From Luteolibacter algae (GTDB lineage: Bacteria > Verrucomicrobiota > Verrucomicrobiia > Verrucomicrobiales > Akkermansiaceae), in the NCBI RefSeq assembly GCF_042683045.1, contig NZ_JBHUIT010000031.1, positions 372,001 to 436,000 of the forward strand: 64,000 nt of DNA. The letters are read 5' to 3'. The notes beneath the pieces were generated by a model. That model ran no database searches and had not been told where the DNA came from. It saw only the letters and a program-made list of their open reading frames with translations. The position numbers were made by a program, and so were the translations under genes. Shown piece after piece: positions 26,894 to 34,899 of this stretch; positions within the stretch are counted from its first letter, which is position 1; each line of letters opens with the position of its first letter.

Positions 26894-27735
26894 TGCAGCT
26901 AATGACTGGAAATTCTCTCAGCGGGCATTTGCGGCTGCGCTGCGAGGTGCGGGCAGACGGGGTGCCGTTCCTTTCCCGGCAGAGTTTCCGTGCGCCGGTG
27001 CATCTGAGTAAGTCGCATGTGTCCGAGGATGGCTCGGAGCTGGTGGTGACGGTGATCAATCCCACTGCCGGTTTTTTTGATGGAGACCGCTTGCTCAGCG
27101 ACATTTCTGTCGGCGCCAAAGCCCGCCTGGTAATGAGCACTCCAAGCTCTTCACGGGTGTTCCGAATGCGGAAGTATGACGGAAAGGCGGCGATTTGTGA
27201 GCAAAAGTTTTCAGTCGAAGCCGATGGGTTTCTTGAGTGGATCCCCGAGGCATTTATTCCCCATGCGGGCGCACGCTACGTGCAGCGCACGGAAATCGAA
27301 TTGGAGCGGGAGGCTGGATTGCTTTTCATCGATTGGATCTCGCCGGGAAGGGTCGCGCATGGGGAAATCTTCCAATACGAGAGTCTGCGCTGGGAGTTCG
27401 ATCTGAAGATGGCGGGTAAACTTGTGGCGCGGGAGCGCTATGAAATGCCGGGAGAGGGCCTGGAGGGGATTACCGCGATGTTTGAGGCGGGGCACTATAT
27501 TTCCATTTATGTGGCTGGAGAAATGCAGGAAAACTGGCCGGCTTCGGAGATCGATGCGCTCAGCGGTGCGGACGTTTACCTGGGGCACGGTGCTCTTGAA
27601 GGAGGGGAGGTGAGAGTTGTCCGAGCGTTGTGTCGTGACAGCTTGGCCGCTCGACGCTTAATCGAGCGGCTACGGAGCTTGCTTTACAAAAATGCCAATC
27701 TGAAAGCTCCCTCTCTCGGGCGTATTTTCATGTGA
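26893..27735 (+). CDS. ureD: Urease accessory protein UreD (UreH)
   Basis: Scaffold of the urease activation complex. 280 residues. Family features include FLSRQSFRAPVHLSK, the NPTAGFFDGDRL segment (about 56-67), TPSSSRVFRM and EWIPEAFIPHAGARY. It is the last gene of the cluster, giving the order ureABCEFGD as in Bacillus rather than ureDABCEFG as in Klebsiella. No urea ABC transporter or recognisable nickel permease follows. Confidence 0.94.
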   Translation: MQLMTGNSLSGHLRLRCEVRADGVPFLSRQSFRAPVHLSKSHVSEDGSELVVTVINPTAGFFDGDRLLSDISVGAKARLVMSTPSSSRVFRMRKYDGKAAICEQKFSVEADGFLEWIPEAFIPHAGARYVQRTEIELEREAGLLFIDWISPGRVAHGEIFQYESLRWEFDLKMAGKLVARERYEMPGEGLEGITAMFEAGHYISIYVAGEMQENWPASEIDALSGADVYLGHGALEGGEVRVVRALCRDSLAARRLIERLRSLLYKNANLKAPSLGRIFM

Positions 27736-27810
27736 ACGGAAAACCCGGCATCGGCGGGCGAAACCGGTTTCACAGTTGATGTTTTAGTAAAAGCCGTTCA
27801 TTGCAGCGGG

Positions 27811-28173
27811 GTGAAAATTATCCTGCTTTCCATTGCGATCGGACTTCTTGCTGGCTTGCTCGGGGCACTGTGTGGCGTGGGCGGGGGAATCGTCCTGGTT
27901 CCCGCATTCGTTGCTTTTTTCGGATTCGAGCAGAAACAAGCGGTAGCGACTTCCCTCGCGGTAATTATTCTAACCTCGCTGGTAGCGACGTTGAACAACG
28001 CGCGTGCCGGGAATCTCATCGATTGGAAAATCGTGGTATTCGTAGGGATCGCCTCCGCCGTGACAGCCTGGTTCGGAAGTGATTTGATGCGGTCGCTGTC
28101 AAATCAGGTGCTGACCCGCACCTTCGGGGTGGTTCTGGTGGTTTTTGGAGCAAGAATGCTCATTAAGGGCTAG
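27811..28173 (+). CDS. Half-size TauE/SafE-like membrane protein
   Basis: A 120-residue membrane protein with about four hydrophobic segments. The start AIGLLAGLLGALCGVGGGIVLVPAF is the glycine-rich TauE/SafE motif, and VATSLAVIILTSL continues the family pattern. Full TauE/SafE proteins have two such halves (about 250 residues); this single-half form would need to dimerise. The start is GTG. It lies 75 bases after ureD on the same strand, so it may be co-transcribed, but a link to urease is not established. The family exports sulfite or organic anions. Confidence 0.8.
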   Translation: MKIILLSIAIGLLAGLLGALCGVGGGIVLVPAFVAFFGFEQKQAVATSLAVIILTSLVATLNNARAGNLIDWKIVVFVGIASAVTAWFGSDLMRSLSNQVLTRTFGVVLVVFGARMLIKG

Positions 28174-28196
28174 TTTCTTGGTCAGAAAAGGTTCGC

Positions 28197-29138
28197 TTAG
28201 AAGCACTTTGGAATCGCCGCGAGAACTTTTACCACATCCAGCTCCAACTGGCATCTCCCGTCCATAAGGCATTTGGGAGAGAGGCAGGGAGAGCACTCCA
28301 CGTGGCGTTTTACTGCGACGTGGCGCTTCCCGAGAGGTCGTTTCCAGGCGATGTCATTGGGCCCGAAAAGCGTGACGCAAGTTGCACCCGCATGAGCTGC
28401 GAGATGAGGGAGCGATCCATCTGCGGCGATCACCAGTTGGTGGGCGGCCAGCATCGGAAGCGCTGCGGATAATGGAGAAATGTGGAGAAACTCCACGTCG
28501 CTTCCCAACCGGACCGACAGAATTTTCCCGAGGCCGCGGCCTCCCACCGCACCTGCGACAGTCACATGTTTCCCACGTTCCAGCATTGCTTCGCCGAGCT
28601 CCTGCCAACGGTCGAGCGGCCACTCGTAGCTCGGTCCGAAGTCGGAGCCGGGGCATAGTAGGACAGTATTGTGACCAGCGGGAATGCCCATGGGGGAAGC
28701 GACAAAATACTCCGGTCTGTCAACGGAGACGCCCAGTTCTTCACAGGTTTTCAAATACATGCGCACCCGGTGCTCGGTCGCGCCCTCGTGGACGGCCATT
28801 GGATGGGTGAGGAGCTTGGAAAGTTTTTTTTCGTCGGGCCCGAGCCGCCGCTCGATTTTCGCTTTCGCAAAAGCCTTTGCTGCGGTGCCGTCCTGCCACG
28901 CAAGTGTCGCCTCCCAGCTTCCGCCTATCTGGTCGACGAGAGCCCCCACCTTTGTCTTTTCTGAAAAACGGAACTGCCTGGCATTGCAGACACTCTCCCA
29001 AAGTGCCTGCTGCTCTTCACGGCAGACGATGCTGGCTACGAGCCCTGTCTGGTGCAGTGCGCGCAATGCCGGAATCGCAAAGCATGCCTCATCCCACCGC
29101 TCCGGCATTGCCAGCAGCATTCCTTTTTTCTGACTCAT
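28197..29138 (-). CDS. Glycosyltransferase family 9 (heptosyltransferase-like)
   Basis: A 313-residue protein of the ADP-heptose:LPS heptosyltransferase family. Motifs: LLCPGSDFGPSYEWPLDRW (about 160-178), VTVAGAVGGRGLG, and the nucleotide-sugar site VIAADGSLPHLAAHAG followed by VTLFGPNDIAWKRP. A Cys cluster, CSPCLSPKCL (about 283-292), is common in GT9 proteins. It probably acts in lipopolysaccharide core synthesis on the inner face of the membrane; the acceptor is unknown. Six bases separate it from the upstream ThuA gene, so the two form a unit. Confidence 0.9.
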   Translation of the reverse strand: MSQKKGMLLAMPERWDEACFAIPALRALHQTGLVASIVCREEQQALWESVCNARQFRFSEKTKVGALVDQIGGSWEATLAWQDGTAAKAFAKAKIERRLGPDEKKLSKLLTHPMAVHEGATEHRVRMYLKTCEELGVSVDRPEYFVASPMGIPAGHNTVLLCPGSDFGPSYEWPLDRWQELGEAMLERGKHVTVAGAVGGRGLGKILSVRLGSDVEFLHISPLSAALPMLAAHQLVIAADGSLPHLAAHAGATCVTLFGPNDIAWKRPLGKRHVAVKRHVECSPCLSPKCLMDGRCQLELDVVKVLAAIPKCF

Positions 29139-29144
29139 CAGGGG

Positions 29145-30074
29145 TTACTTCTTCTGCTTGTTGGCCTTTTTCACAGGATCACTTTTGTCATCCAGATTCG
29201 CGGCCATATCTTCTGCGCTGACAGTGGATTCCACGCCATTTTCCGGGACTTCCATCTTACAAATCCAGAGCATCGCATTGAGAGCAATCTTGCGGAAACT
29301 ATCGTTTTCCCAGTTTTTGTGAAAGTGTCCTCCGGTGAAACCCACCCCGCGGCCACCATCTGGGCGCTCGATGCTCCACATCATGGTTTCGGGCTCGCCT
29401 TTTCTTGCCTGAATGTGTTCGTAAGGGCCTTTCGGATGAACGTAGGGGCCATCCCGCACTTCATCGGAAGGGGTCGCGACCAGCAGGGATTGCACGCCCT
29501 TCATATCTTCCGGGAAACGGATGGAGAAATACCATTCATCCAGGATCTTGAAAGGTTTGATCCCTTGGGTGATGGGGTGGATATCGAATTTTTTGTAATC
29601 TGCTTCCCAATATGGGTTGCAGGAAAAGCCGGTTTCGTAAGCTCCGCCGATCCATTCGCGGAAGTCGTTACCACTCTCTCCCTCGTCAGCACATTGCACC
29701 GCGTAATGCATCATCATCACCCCGCCTCCGCGGTTGACCAGTTTTTGGATCAGCTCCGGGCGATTGCCTTCCAGCGCCGGATGTTTCTTTCCTCCATCCG
29801 CATAAATCACGACAGCATCCGCCGTATCGAGCACGGCATCATCGCTCACCCATCCGTTTGGGTGGACTTCCACTTCCAGGCCCTCCACGCCGGACAAACA
29901 TTTCTTCAGTAGCTCGCATCCGGCATTGAATTCATGCATTCCCGGGCCGTGGCTGGGTTTACCGGCGATCATTACCAGCTTTTTATGTGGAACATCTTCC
30001 GCTGCGGAAATCATCGGGAAACTTGTAATAGCTAGAACAGCCAGGATGACACTTTTCGGGTGAAGCTTTTTCAT
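29145..30074 (-). CDS. Exported ThuA domain protein
   Basis: A 309-residue protein with a signal peptide (SVILAVLAITSFPMISAAEDV). The ThuA/trehalose-utilisation-like domain (glutamine-amidotransferase fold) fills most of it: LVMIAGKPSHGPGMHEF at the start, ADAVVIYADGG, RGGGVMMMHYAVQ, and GRGVGFTGGHFHKNW near residue 250. The Lys-rich end is KKANKQKK. The frame is open to 30092; the ATG at 30074 gives the signal peptide. ThuA proteins are numerous in PVC bacteria and are linked to sugar use, but their reaction is not settled. Confidence 0.9.
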   Translation of the reverse strand: MKKLHPKSVILAVLAITSFPMISAAEDVPHKKLVMIAGKPSHGPGMHEFNAGCELLKKCLSGVEGLEVEVHPNGWVSDDAVLDTADAVVIYADGGKKHPALEGNRPELIQKLVNRGGGVMMMHYAVQCADEGESGNDFREWIGGAYETGFSCNPYWEADYKKFDIHPITQGIKPFKILDEWYFSIRFPEDMKGVQSLLVATPSDEVRDGPYVHPKGPYEHIQARKGEPETMMWSIERPDGGRGVGFTGGHFHKNWENDSFRKIALNAMLWICKMEVPENGVESTVSAEDMAANLDDKSDPVKKANKQKK

Positions 30075-30268
30075 TTCCGAACAATCCACCACCTGTAATG
30101 CATCTCATCAACACCCATTTTTCACGCATGGATGAATTTTGGGAGCCGCCATGCCGTAGTTGCTGCGATTTCCTAGCCCGGATTGAAATTCGGCCGGGCA
30201 GTAATGGTGCCCCCAACAAAAATCTCATTCGGCTAGATATATTGGAGGTTTGTGATTAACCAACCGGC

Positions 30269-31249
30269 ATGCAAAACACCAGTTCAGCAGTATTGATCGG
30301 CGGCTCGATCGCTATCGACAACATAAAAACCCCCACCGCGGAGGGGAAAAATCTTCTTGGCGGCTCCGCCTCTTTCACCGGGATCGCAGCCTCATATTTT
30401 ACCGATCCGGTTCACCTGATAGGAGTCATCGGGCAGGACTTTCCGCAGGAACATCTGGATCTGTTTGCTTCCCGAAACATCTCGACCAGCGGCCTTGAGC
30501 GCTCCGAAGGGGACACTTTTTCGTGGACCGGAGAATACCACGAGAACATGAACGATCGTGATACTTTGGCAGTAGCGATCAACGTTCTTGAAAACTGGGA
30601 ACCAAAAATTCCCGCAGAAATAGCTTCGGCGCCCATCGTGGTCCTCGCCAATATGCATCCTCTCAACCAGCTTCAGATGATTGACCAGCTCACCGCTGAA
30701 AGGCCTTTCATCGCAGCGGATACCATGGATTTGTGGATCACCATCGCCAACGAGGATCTCCATAAAGTGCTCCTGAAGATCGACCTTCTCGTGATCAATG
30801 AATCCGAAGCACGGGATTTCTGTAAGACCGCGAACCTGATTACCGCCGGTCAGAGACTTCTGGAGAAAGGACCCCGGAATGTGGTTATCAAACTCGGCGA
30901 GTTCGGGGCGATCCTCTTCTCAAAACACCCGGAAGGGAGCCCTGCGACAGAGTTCACCTTGCCTGGCACAAATTATGATCTTTTCCGATGCGCCGCGTTC
31001 CCTCTTGTGGAAGTGGCCGATCCAACAGGAGCGGGGGATTCATTTCTCGGCGCTCTCGCCGGATACCTCGCTTCCACCGGAAAGACGGACTTTTCCTTCG
31101 ACGATATCCGCAGTGCGATCGTTTATGGATCTGTCGTGGCTTCCTTCACCTGTGAGGCCTTCTCCGCCAACCGGCTGGCCCACATTTCCAGAGATGAGAT
31201 CGAGAACCGTCTGACACTCCTGAAAAATCTCACCCATTGGCCCGAGTAA
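30269..31249 (+). CDS. PfkB family carbohydrate kinase
   Basis: A 326-residue ribokinase-like sugar kinase. The N-terminal Gly-rich segment LLGGSASFTGIAAS (about 29-42) and the C-terminal signature DPTGAGDSFLGALAGYL (about 251-267), with the catalytic Asp in GAGD, are intact. It probably phosphorylates a sugar or nucleoside; the substrate cannot be read from sequence. It stands alone and is divergent from the ThuA gene with 194 bases between. Confidence 0.9.
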   Translation: MQNTSSAVLIGGSIAIDNIKTPTAEGKNLLGGSASFTGIAASYFTDPVHLIGVIGQDFPQEHLDLFASRNISTSGLERSEGDTFSWTGEYHENMNDRDTLAVAINVLENWEPKIPAEIASAPIVVLANMHPLNQLQMIDQLTAERPFIAADTMDLWITIANEDLHKVLLKIDLLVINESEARDFCKTANLITAGQRLLEKGPRNVVIKLGEFGAILFSKHPEGSPATEFTLPGTNYDLFRCAAFPLVEVADPTGAGDSFLGALAGYLASTGKTDFSFDDIRSAIVYGSVVASFTCEAFSANRLAHISRDEIENRLTLLKNLTHWPE

Positions 31250-31624
31250 CCACACTGTTTTTTGAATAGAAATGGTTAAATCTTCAAAGCATCCTGCATT
31301 ATAGAAAACCGCATACAGGCCGGATTGAAAATTCTAACCTCCACACCGGATATCTAGCAGATTTATACGGTTGGTTGGATTTTATGTAAACTGCTGAAAA
31401 GCAGGAGTTTGTGTGAGGTGTGGATCGCGGCTATGTAAACTGAATGTAAAAACTCACGAATAGCCATCCCGGGATAAATTTTTGCCCTTGCTCTGTGTTT
31501 ACAAATGATGTTTCTTTGCCCTGTGTGTGCGGTGGAAACACCGTGAAGTAGCCGGAGTCGTGACAGAAATGTCACCCTATACGGCCTGACCGAAACCAAA
31601 AAAAAAACTACTCCATTGCCCGCA
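31250..31624 (+). promoter_or_regulatory. Structured leader ahead of the TIGR02597-like gene
   Basis: This 375-base gap holds no gene. TATGTAAACTG occurs twice (31383-31393 and 31432-31442), 49 bases apart, and could be a regulator site. Near the gene, two stems with GAAA loops follow each other: CGGTG-GAAA-CACCG (31530-31543) and GTGACA-GAAA-TGTCAC (31560-31575). The second is enclosed by GCCG/CGGC (31551-31554 and 31582-31585), with an internal loop GAGTC opposite CCTATA. An A9-A10 run precedes the ATG. The tetraloop pattern is reminiscent of riboswitches, but I could not fit the c-di-GMP-I consensus. Confidence 0.45.
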
Positions 31625-32656
31625 ATGAAAAATTTAATCCCCTTTATCGCCGCCGCTGCTCTCGCCGCGCCCGGCATCTCCCACGCAGAAACTGCGTATT
31701 CGAAGCCTTCTGGCTATGTGACGTTAGGTAATCCGGATTCGAATGCAGCAATACCTGATATCACAGCGAATACTGATGCTACCGTTTCTATTCCCTTAGA
31801 ACGTGCTCCCGAATATTCTGGTAAGATTAGCTCTGTCTCAGGATCTAATTTGGTTCTCGATACAAACGTCTTGCCTGTATCTGGATTAGCGGGTGATCCT
31901 GCAACTCCCTACCAGTTCAAGATAACCTCAGGTTCTCAAGAAGGTCTTATCGGTTTGATTTCCGCAAATACTGCAAATAGTGTTAATCTTGGTAGCATAA
32001 TTGTGGGTGATTTATCAGGAGTTAGCGCAAATGATACGTTTGTGATTTCGAAGGCTTGGACCCTAGGCACATTCTTCCCATCGACTTTACCTGCGGGAAC
32101 CAACGTTTTAGCATACTCGGGAACAGTAGCTGGCTCTAACTTAGCCTCCGATCTGGCTTTTGTGTGGAGCGGGACTTCATGGTTTCAAATTTCTGGCGCT
32201 GATAACGGCCTCGAAAATGACTCGAATACCATTTTATTCCCAGGCGAATCATTTATTGTACGTTCCGGAGGCGCACCTATTGACGGCTTTGTAGTGACCG
32301 GAAACGTTCCGCTAACTAAATCGCGGGCGCTGATCACAAAAATTAATAGTAATGCCCAAGATAACAGAATTTCGATTACCAGTCCCGTCGATGAGCCAAT
32401 TGAAAACCTGCGAGGTATGCTTCCTGGAGACAACCTGCTGACATTTGACAATAGCACATCGGGTATAAATAAGTCAGCGTCTGAGGTTCTTGTTTGGTCA
32501 GGAACAGCATGGTTTGGTGTCGCCGGTGTATCTGGTGATCAAACGGGCCTATATAAGCTGAAATCAGGACAAGGTTATGTATTGCGGCGCTCTGCTGGAG
32601 CTCCAATAGGAGATGGTGAAATTTCCATTGAACAAAACTATTTGGATGACTTGTAG
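31625..32656 (+). CDS. Exported TIGR02597-like protein
   Basis: A 343-residue protein with a signal peptide (NLIPFIAAAALAAPGISHAE). The mature part begins with the SGYVTLGN-type segment and contains repeated strands such as GTFFPSTLPAGTNVLAYSG and FIVRSGGAPIDGF, then a second set VLVWSGTAWFGVAG. This agrees with the TIGR02597 family of exported proteins known mainly from Verrucomicrobia; the function is unknown. Base use is AT-richer than in neighbouring genes. It is 32 bases before the PEP-CTERM gene, so they form a pair. The assignment is from memory of the family pattern. Confidence 0.7.
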   Translation: MKNLIPFIAAAALAAPGISHAETAYSKPSGYVTLGNPDSNAAIPDITANTDATVSIPLERAPEYSGKISSVSGSNLVLDTNVLPVSGLAGDPATPYQFKITSGSQEGLIGLISANTANSVNLGSIIVGDLSGVSANDTFVISKAWTLGTFFPSTLPAGTNVLAYSGTVAGSNLASDLAFVWSGTSWFQISGADNGLENDSNTILFPGESFIVRSGGAPIDGFVVTGNVPLTKSRALITKINSNAQDNRISITSPVDEPIENLRGMLPGDNLLTFDNSTSGINKSASEVLVWSGTAWFGVAGVSGDQTGLYKLKSGQGYVLRRSAGAPIGDGEISIEQNYLDDL

Positions 32657-32688
32657 ATTTTAGGATCAAATTAATATTATATACTTAT

Positions 32689-33336
32689 ATGAAAATAAAT
32701 ACATTGGCAGTCATGGCTGGATCTGTGATCTTCGCCTCATCGGCTATGGCGACTGTTACCTTACAGTTTATACAGCCCTTCTCAACTACGGGTGGAGTAA
32801 CTTCTAATTTTGCTGATGCATCAGGGGTTGCAATGAATGGCCTTTATTGGGGAGTTATCGTGGATACAAATAACACTGGTTTCGGAACAACATATGACAA
32901 ACTGACTCTATCTCCCAGTTTGGTATCGACCCTAAGCACTGGGGGAACGACCGGAAGTAATGTTTTGATTCTCTCCAATACGCTCACTTCAAATACGTCT
33001 GCTTTCACTGAATTTTCGGCTCAGTCGGTTCCTCAGAATCCGGGCGGAGTAGGTGGAATTGGATCTATCACAACGATAGAACTAAATGGTTCCAATGGGG
33101 TTTCTACAGGTGATGCATTCCGTATAGTTTGGTTTGATACTTCTGGTAACTCAGCAGGATTTTTAGATGATTCATCATTCAAAATCCCTACTGATAGCGC
33201 TACATTTGACTATAGTGCTGTTTTTCGTGGGCCAGATCCCGTTCGTGCCGCAACAGGAATTACAATGGTTCCAGAGCCTTCTGCACTTTTGTTGAGTGCG
33301 CTTGGTGTGCTTGGTCTTCTTCGTCGTAGACGCTAG
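32689..33336 (+). CDS. PEP-CTERM sorting domain protein
   Basis: A 215-residue exported protein. It has a signal peptide (LAVMAGSVIFASSAMA) and a C-terminal sorting tag: VPEPSALLL, a hydrophobic stretch, then GLLRRRR. Proteins with this tag are processed by an exosortase and are linked to extracellular matrix formation. The middle part is rich in Gly, Ser and Thr (for example STGGTTGSN) with no catalytic motif. Low GC use matches the gene upstream. No exosortase gene lies in the window. A clear terminator follows. Confidence 0.88.
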   Translation: MKINTLAVMAGSVIFASSAMATVTLQFIQPFSTTGGVTSNFADASGVAMNGLYWGVIVDTNNTGFGTTYDKLTLSPSLVSTLSTGGTTGSNVLILSNTLTSNTSAFTEFSAQSVPQNPGGVGGIGSITTIELNGSNGVSTGDAFRIVWFDTSGNSAGFLDDSSFKIPTDSATFDYSAVFRGPDPVRAATGITMVPEPSALLLSALGVLGLLRRRR

Positions 33337-33370
33337 TTTTTGCTATCTGACACACACATACACTTCTCTA

Positions 33371-33398
33371 AAGACGGGCTTCGGCCCGTCTTTTTTTT
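33371..33398 (+). terminator. Intrinsic terminator after the PEP-CTERM gene
   Basis: AAGACGGGC and GCCCGTCTT form a stem closed by a short TTCG-type loop (33371-33392), followed by a run of eight T residues. Confidence 0.92.
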
Positions 33399-33416
33399 GT
33401 GCCCATCTGTACAAGA

Positions 33417-33446
33417 GGTAGGGTCGCCCGGCCCGGGCGACCGTTG
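33417..33446 (+). repeat. REP-like palindromic element, copy A
   Basis: The head GGTAGGG is followed by the 9-pair stem GGTCGCCCG-GCC-CGGGCGACC. Copy B at 33550 has the same sequence but for one loop base. The layout of a GTAG-type head in front of a hairpin is that of REP elements mobilised by RAYT transposases. Confidence 0.75.
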
Positions 33447-33510
33447 CTCAGATAGTTAGAAAACTGAAGGAATGAGCGATCAAATCTAAACGAGAGTTCT
33501 GATATCACGA

Positions 33511-33534
33511 CCAAGCGAGCCGCTTGGCCCTACC
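33511..33534 (-). repeat. REP-like palindromic element, copy C (opposite direction)
   Basis: Read on the minus strand, the head GGTAGGG is followed by the 7-pair stem CCAAGCG-GCT-CGCTTGG. The head is the same as in copies A and B but the stem sequence is different. It is head-to-head with copy B; the two GGTAGGG heads are themselves an inverted repeat around TTCATT-G-AATGAA. Confidence 0.65.
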
Positions 33535-33549
33535 AATTCATTGAATGAA

Positions 33550-33582
33550 GGTAGGGTCGCCCGGCTCGGGCGACCGTTTGCT
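33550..33582 (+). repeat. REP-like palindromic element, copy B
   Basis: GGTAGGG followed by GGTCGCCCG-GCT-CGGGCGACC (sharing GG), a near-exact repeat of copy A, 133 bases downstream. Both continue with CGTT and GCT. The rest of the 353-base gap between 33337 and 33689 shows no gene. Confidence 0.75.
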
Positions 33583-33689
33583 AAGGAAAGGGAAGCCGCC
33601 GGTTAATTCTTGAACGATGAACCGATCCCTCTTCAAAGGAATTTCTACATTCCTACTCCGTGGCCAGTTAAGTTGCTCAACTCGTCGAA

Positions 33690-34832
33690 TTAGCGAATGG
33701 AGCGATAGATTTCCTCAAGCGCCAGAACCGTATAGGCAGTAACGAGGATCGGGTTGGATTCCATCCAACGTCCGTTGTCATTTACCCACGAGCCATTCTC
33801 GCGTTGCCTGGTAAGGAGAGCGCCGGCGAGATCTTTGCGCCAATCTGCTTCAGTGCCATCGGCAAGCTTCAACTTATCGATTCCAGATGCGTTCATAGCC
33901 TTGGCCATCGCCTGATAGTAGTAGTAGAGGCCTTCCGCTCCCATATTGGGATTTTCCTCGGTGGTGTAGTTTTTACCGAGCCATTCTTTCACGGCAATCA
34001 CCCGCGGATCGTCAGGGGTAACGTTTGCATAAACAAGGGAGAGCAAACCCGCATAGGAAATTGATCCGTAGGAACGGAGGGCAACTTTTCCGTCTTTGGT
34101 AACATCGGTGCCGGCTTTTGAGTCACCCGGAGTGTAGATAAAACCACCCTTGTTCTTTTCGTCATCCGAGGCCCATTCCTGATCGTTGGTGGCGCTGAGG
34201 TTTTGGCTGCGGGAAAGAAAGGTCAGTGCTGCGTCCCAATCCAGTTTGGGCTCGTCCGCATGATTTCCATCCTCGATAATTTTATCGGACAACGCCAGCG
34301 CTTCGATCGCCAAATAGGTGTTGGACATATCGGTGTGATCGTCATGGGAGCCGTAGCCTATGCCTCCATCGTTCGGGTTGTCCGACTTTCCTTTCTCGCC
34401 AATGTCCCATTGGTTGGCGATCAGATGGCGACGGGCTTTGATAATTGCCGGCTCAAATACATCTCTACCGGCAGAGGACAGTGCGGTGAGAGAGGTGGCG
34501 GTATTGTAAACTGAAAGACCGCGATTGTAGATGCCGCCATCTGCTTTCTGTTGTTTCAGAAGCCAGGCGAAACCCTTTTCGGCAGAGGTAGGCAGTTTCT
34601 CTGCCGGGGATTGCAGGTTTGGATCACGAACAATGGCGGTGAGGGCAAGACCTGTGAACGCTGGCAGGCCCTCATCATCCCAGAAACCCTGCTCATTCTG
34701 CTGGTCGACGAGCCAGGCATTCCCGCGGGCGATAGACTGGCGGATCTCGTTTTTAATCGATAGATATTCGTTTTGAGCCTGGGCGGCAGTGGAGCCAATA
34801 CAGATGGCGAAGCTTAGCAGAAGTGATTTCAT
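33690..34832 (-). CDS. Exported prenyltransferase/squalene-oxidase repeat protein
   Basis: A 380-residue protein with a signal peptide (LLLSFAICIGSTAAQAQ). It has repeated helical modules of the squalene-cyclase/prenyltransferase barrel: WLVDQQNEQGFWDDEG (about 36-51), WLLKQQKADGGIYNRG (about 91-106), NDGGIGYGSHDD (about 154-165) and RQRENGSWVNDNG (about 346-358). It lacks the DxDD motif of squalene-hopene cyclases, and it is exported, so it is unlikely to be a terpene cyclase. Such proteins are frequent in Planctomycetes and Verrucomicrobia with unknown role. The YdjY gene lies 67 bases upstream on the same strand. Confidence 0.85.
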   Translation of the reverse strand: MKSLLLSFAICIGSTAAQAQNEYLSIKNEIRQSIARGNAWLVDQQNEQGFWDDEGLPAFTGLALTAIVRDPNLQSPAEKLPTSAEKGFAWLLKQQKADGGIYNRGLSVYNTATSLTALSSAGRDVFEPAIIKARRHLIANQWDIGEKGKSDNPNDGGIGYGSHDDHTDMSNTYLAIEALALSDKIIEDGNHADEPKLDWDAALTFLSRSQNLSATNDQEWASDDEKNKGGFIYTPGDSKAGTDVTKDGKVALRSYGSISYAGLLSLVYANVTPDDPRVIAVKEWLGKNYTTEENPNMGAEGLYYYYQAMAKAMNASGIDKLKLADGTEADWRKDLAGALLTRQRENGSWVNDNGRWMESNPILVTAYTVLALEEIYRSIR

Positions 34833-34899
34833 GGATTTTAATTGAGTTGTCCGTAAACGTTTTCCGGTTCTTTGTGAAACGCGTGCCGGTGGCTAAATC

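Noticed and set aside
31530..31600. c-di-GMP-I (GEMM) riboswitch
   Set aside because: Two GAAA-capped stems are suggestive, but the conserved joining sequences of the class were not found.
33417..33582. CRISPR array
   Set aside because: Only three palindromic units with unequal spacing and mixed direction, no cas genes; REP-like elements explain it better.
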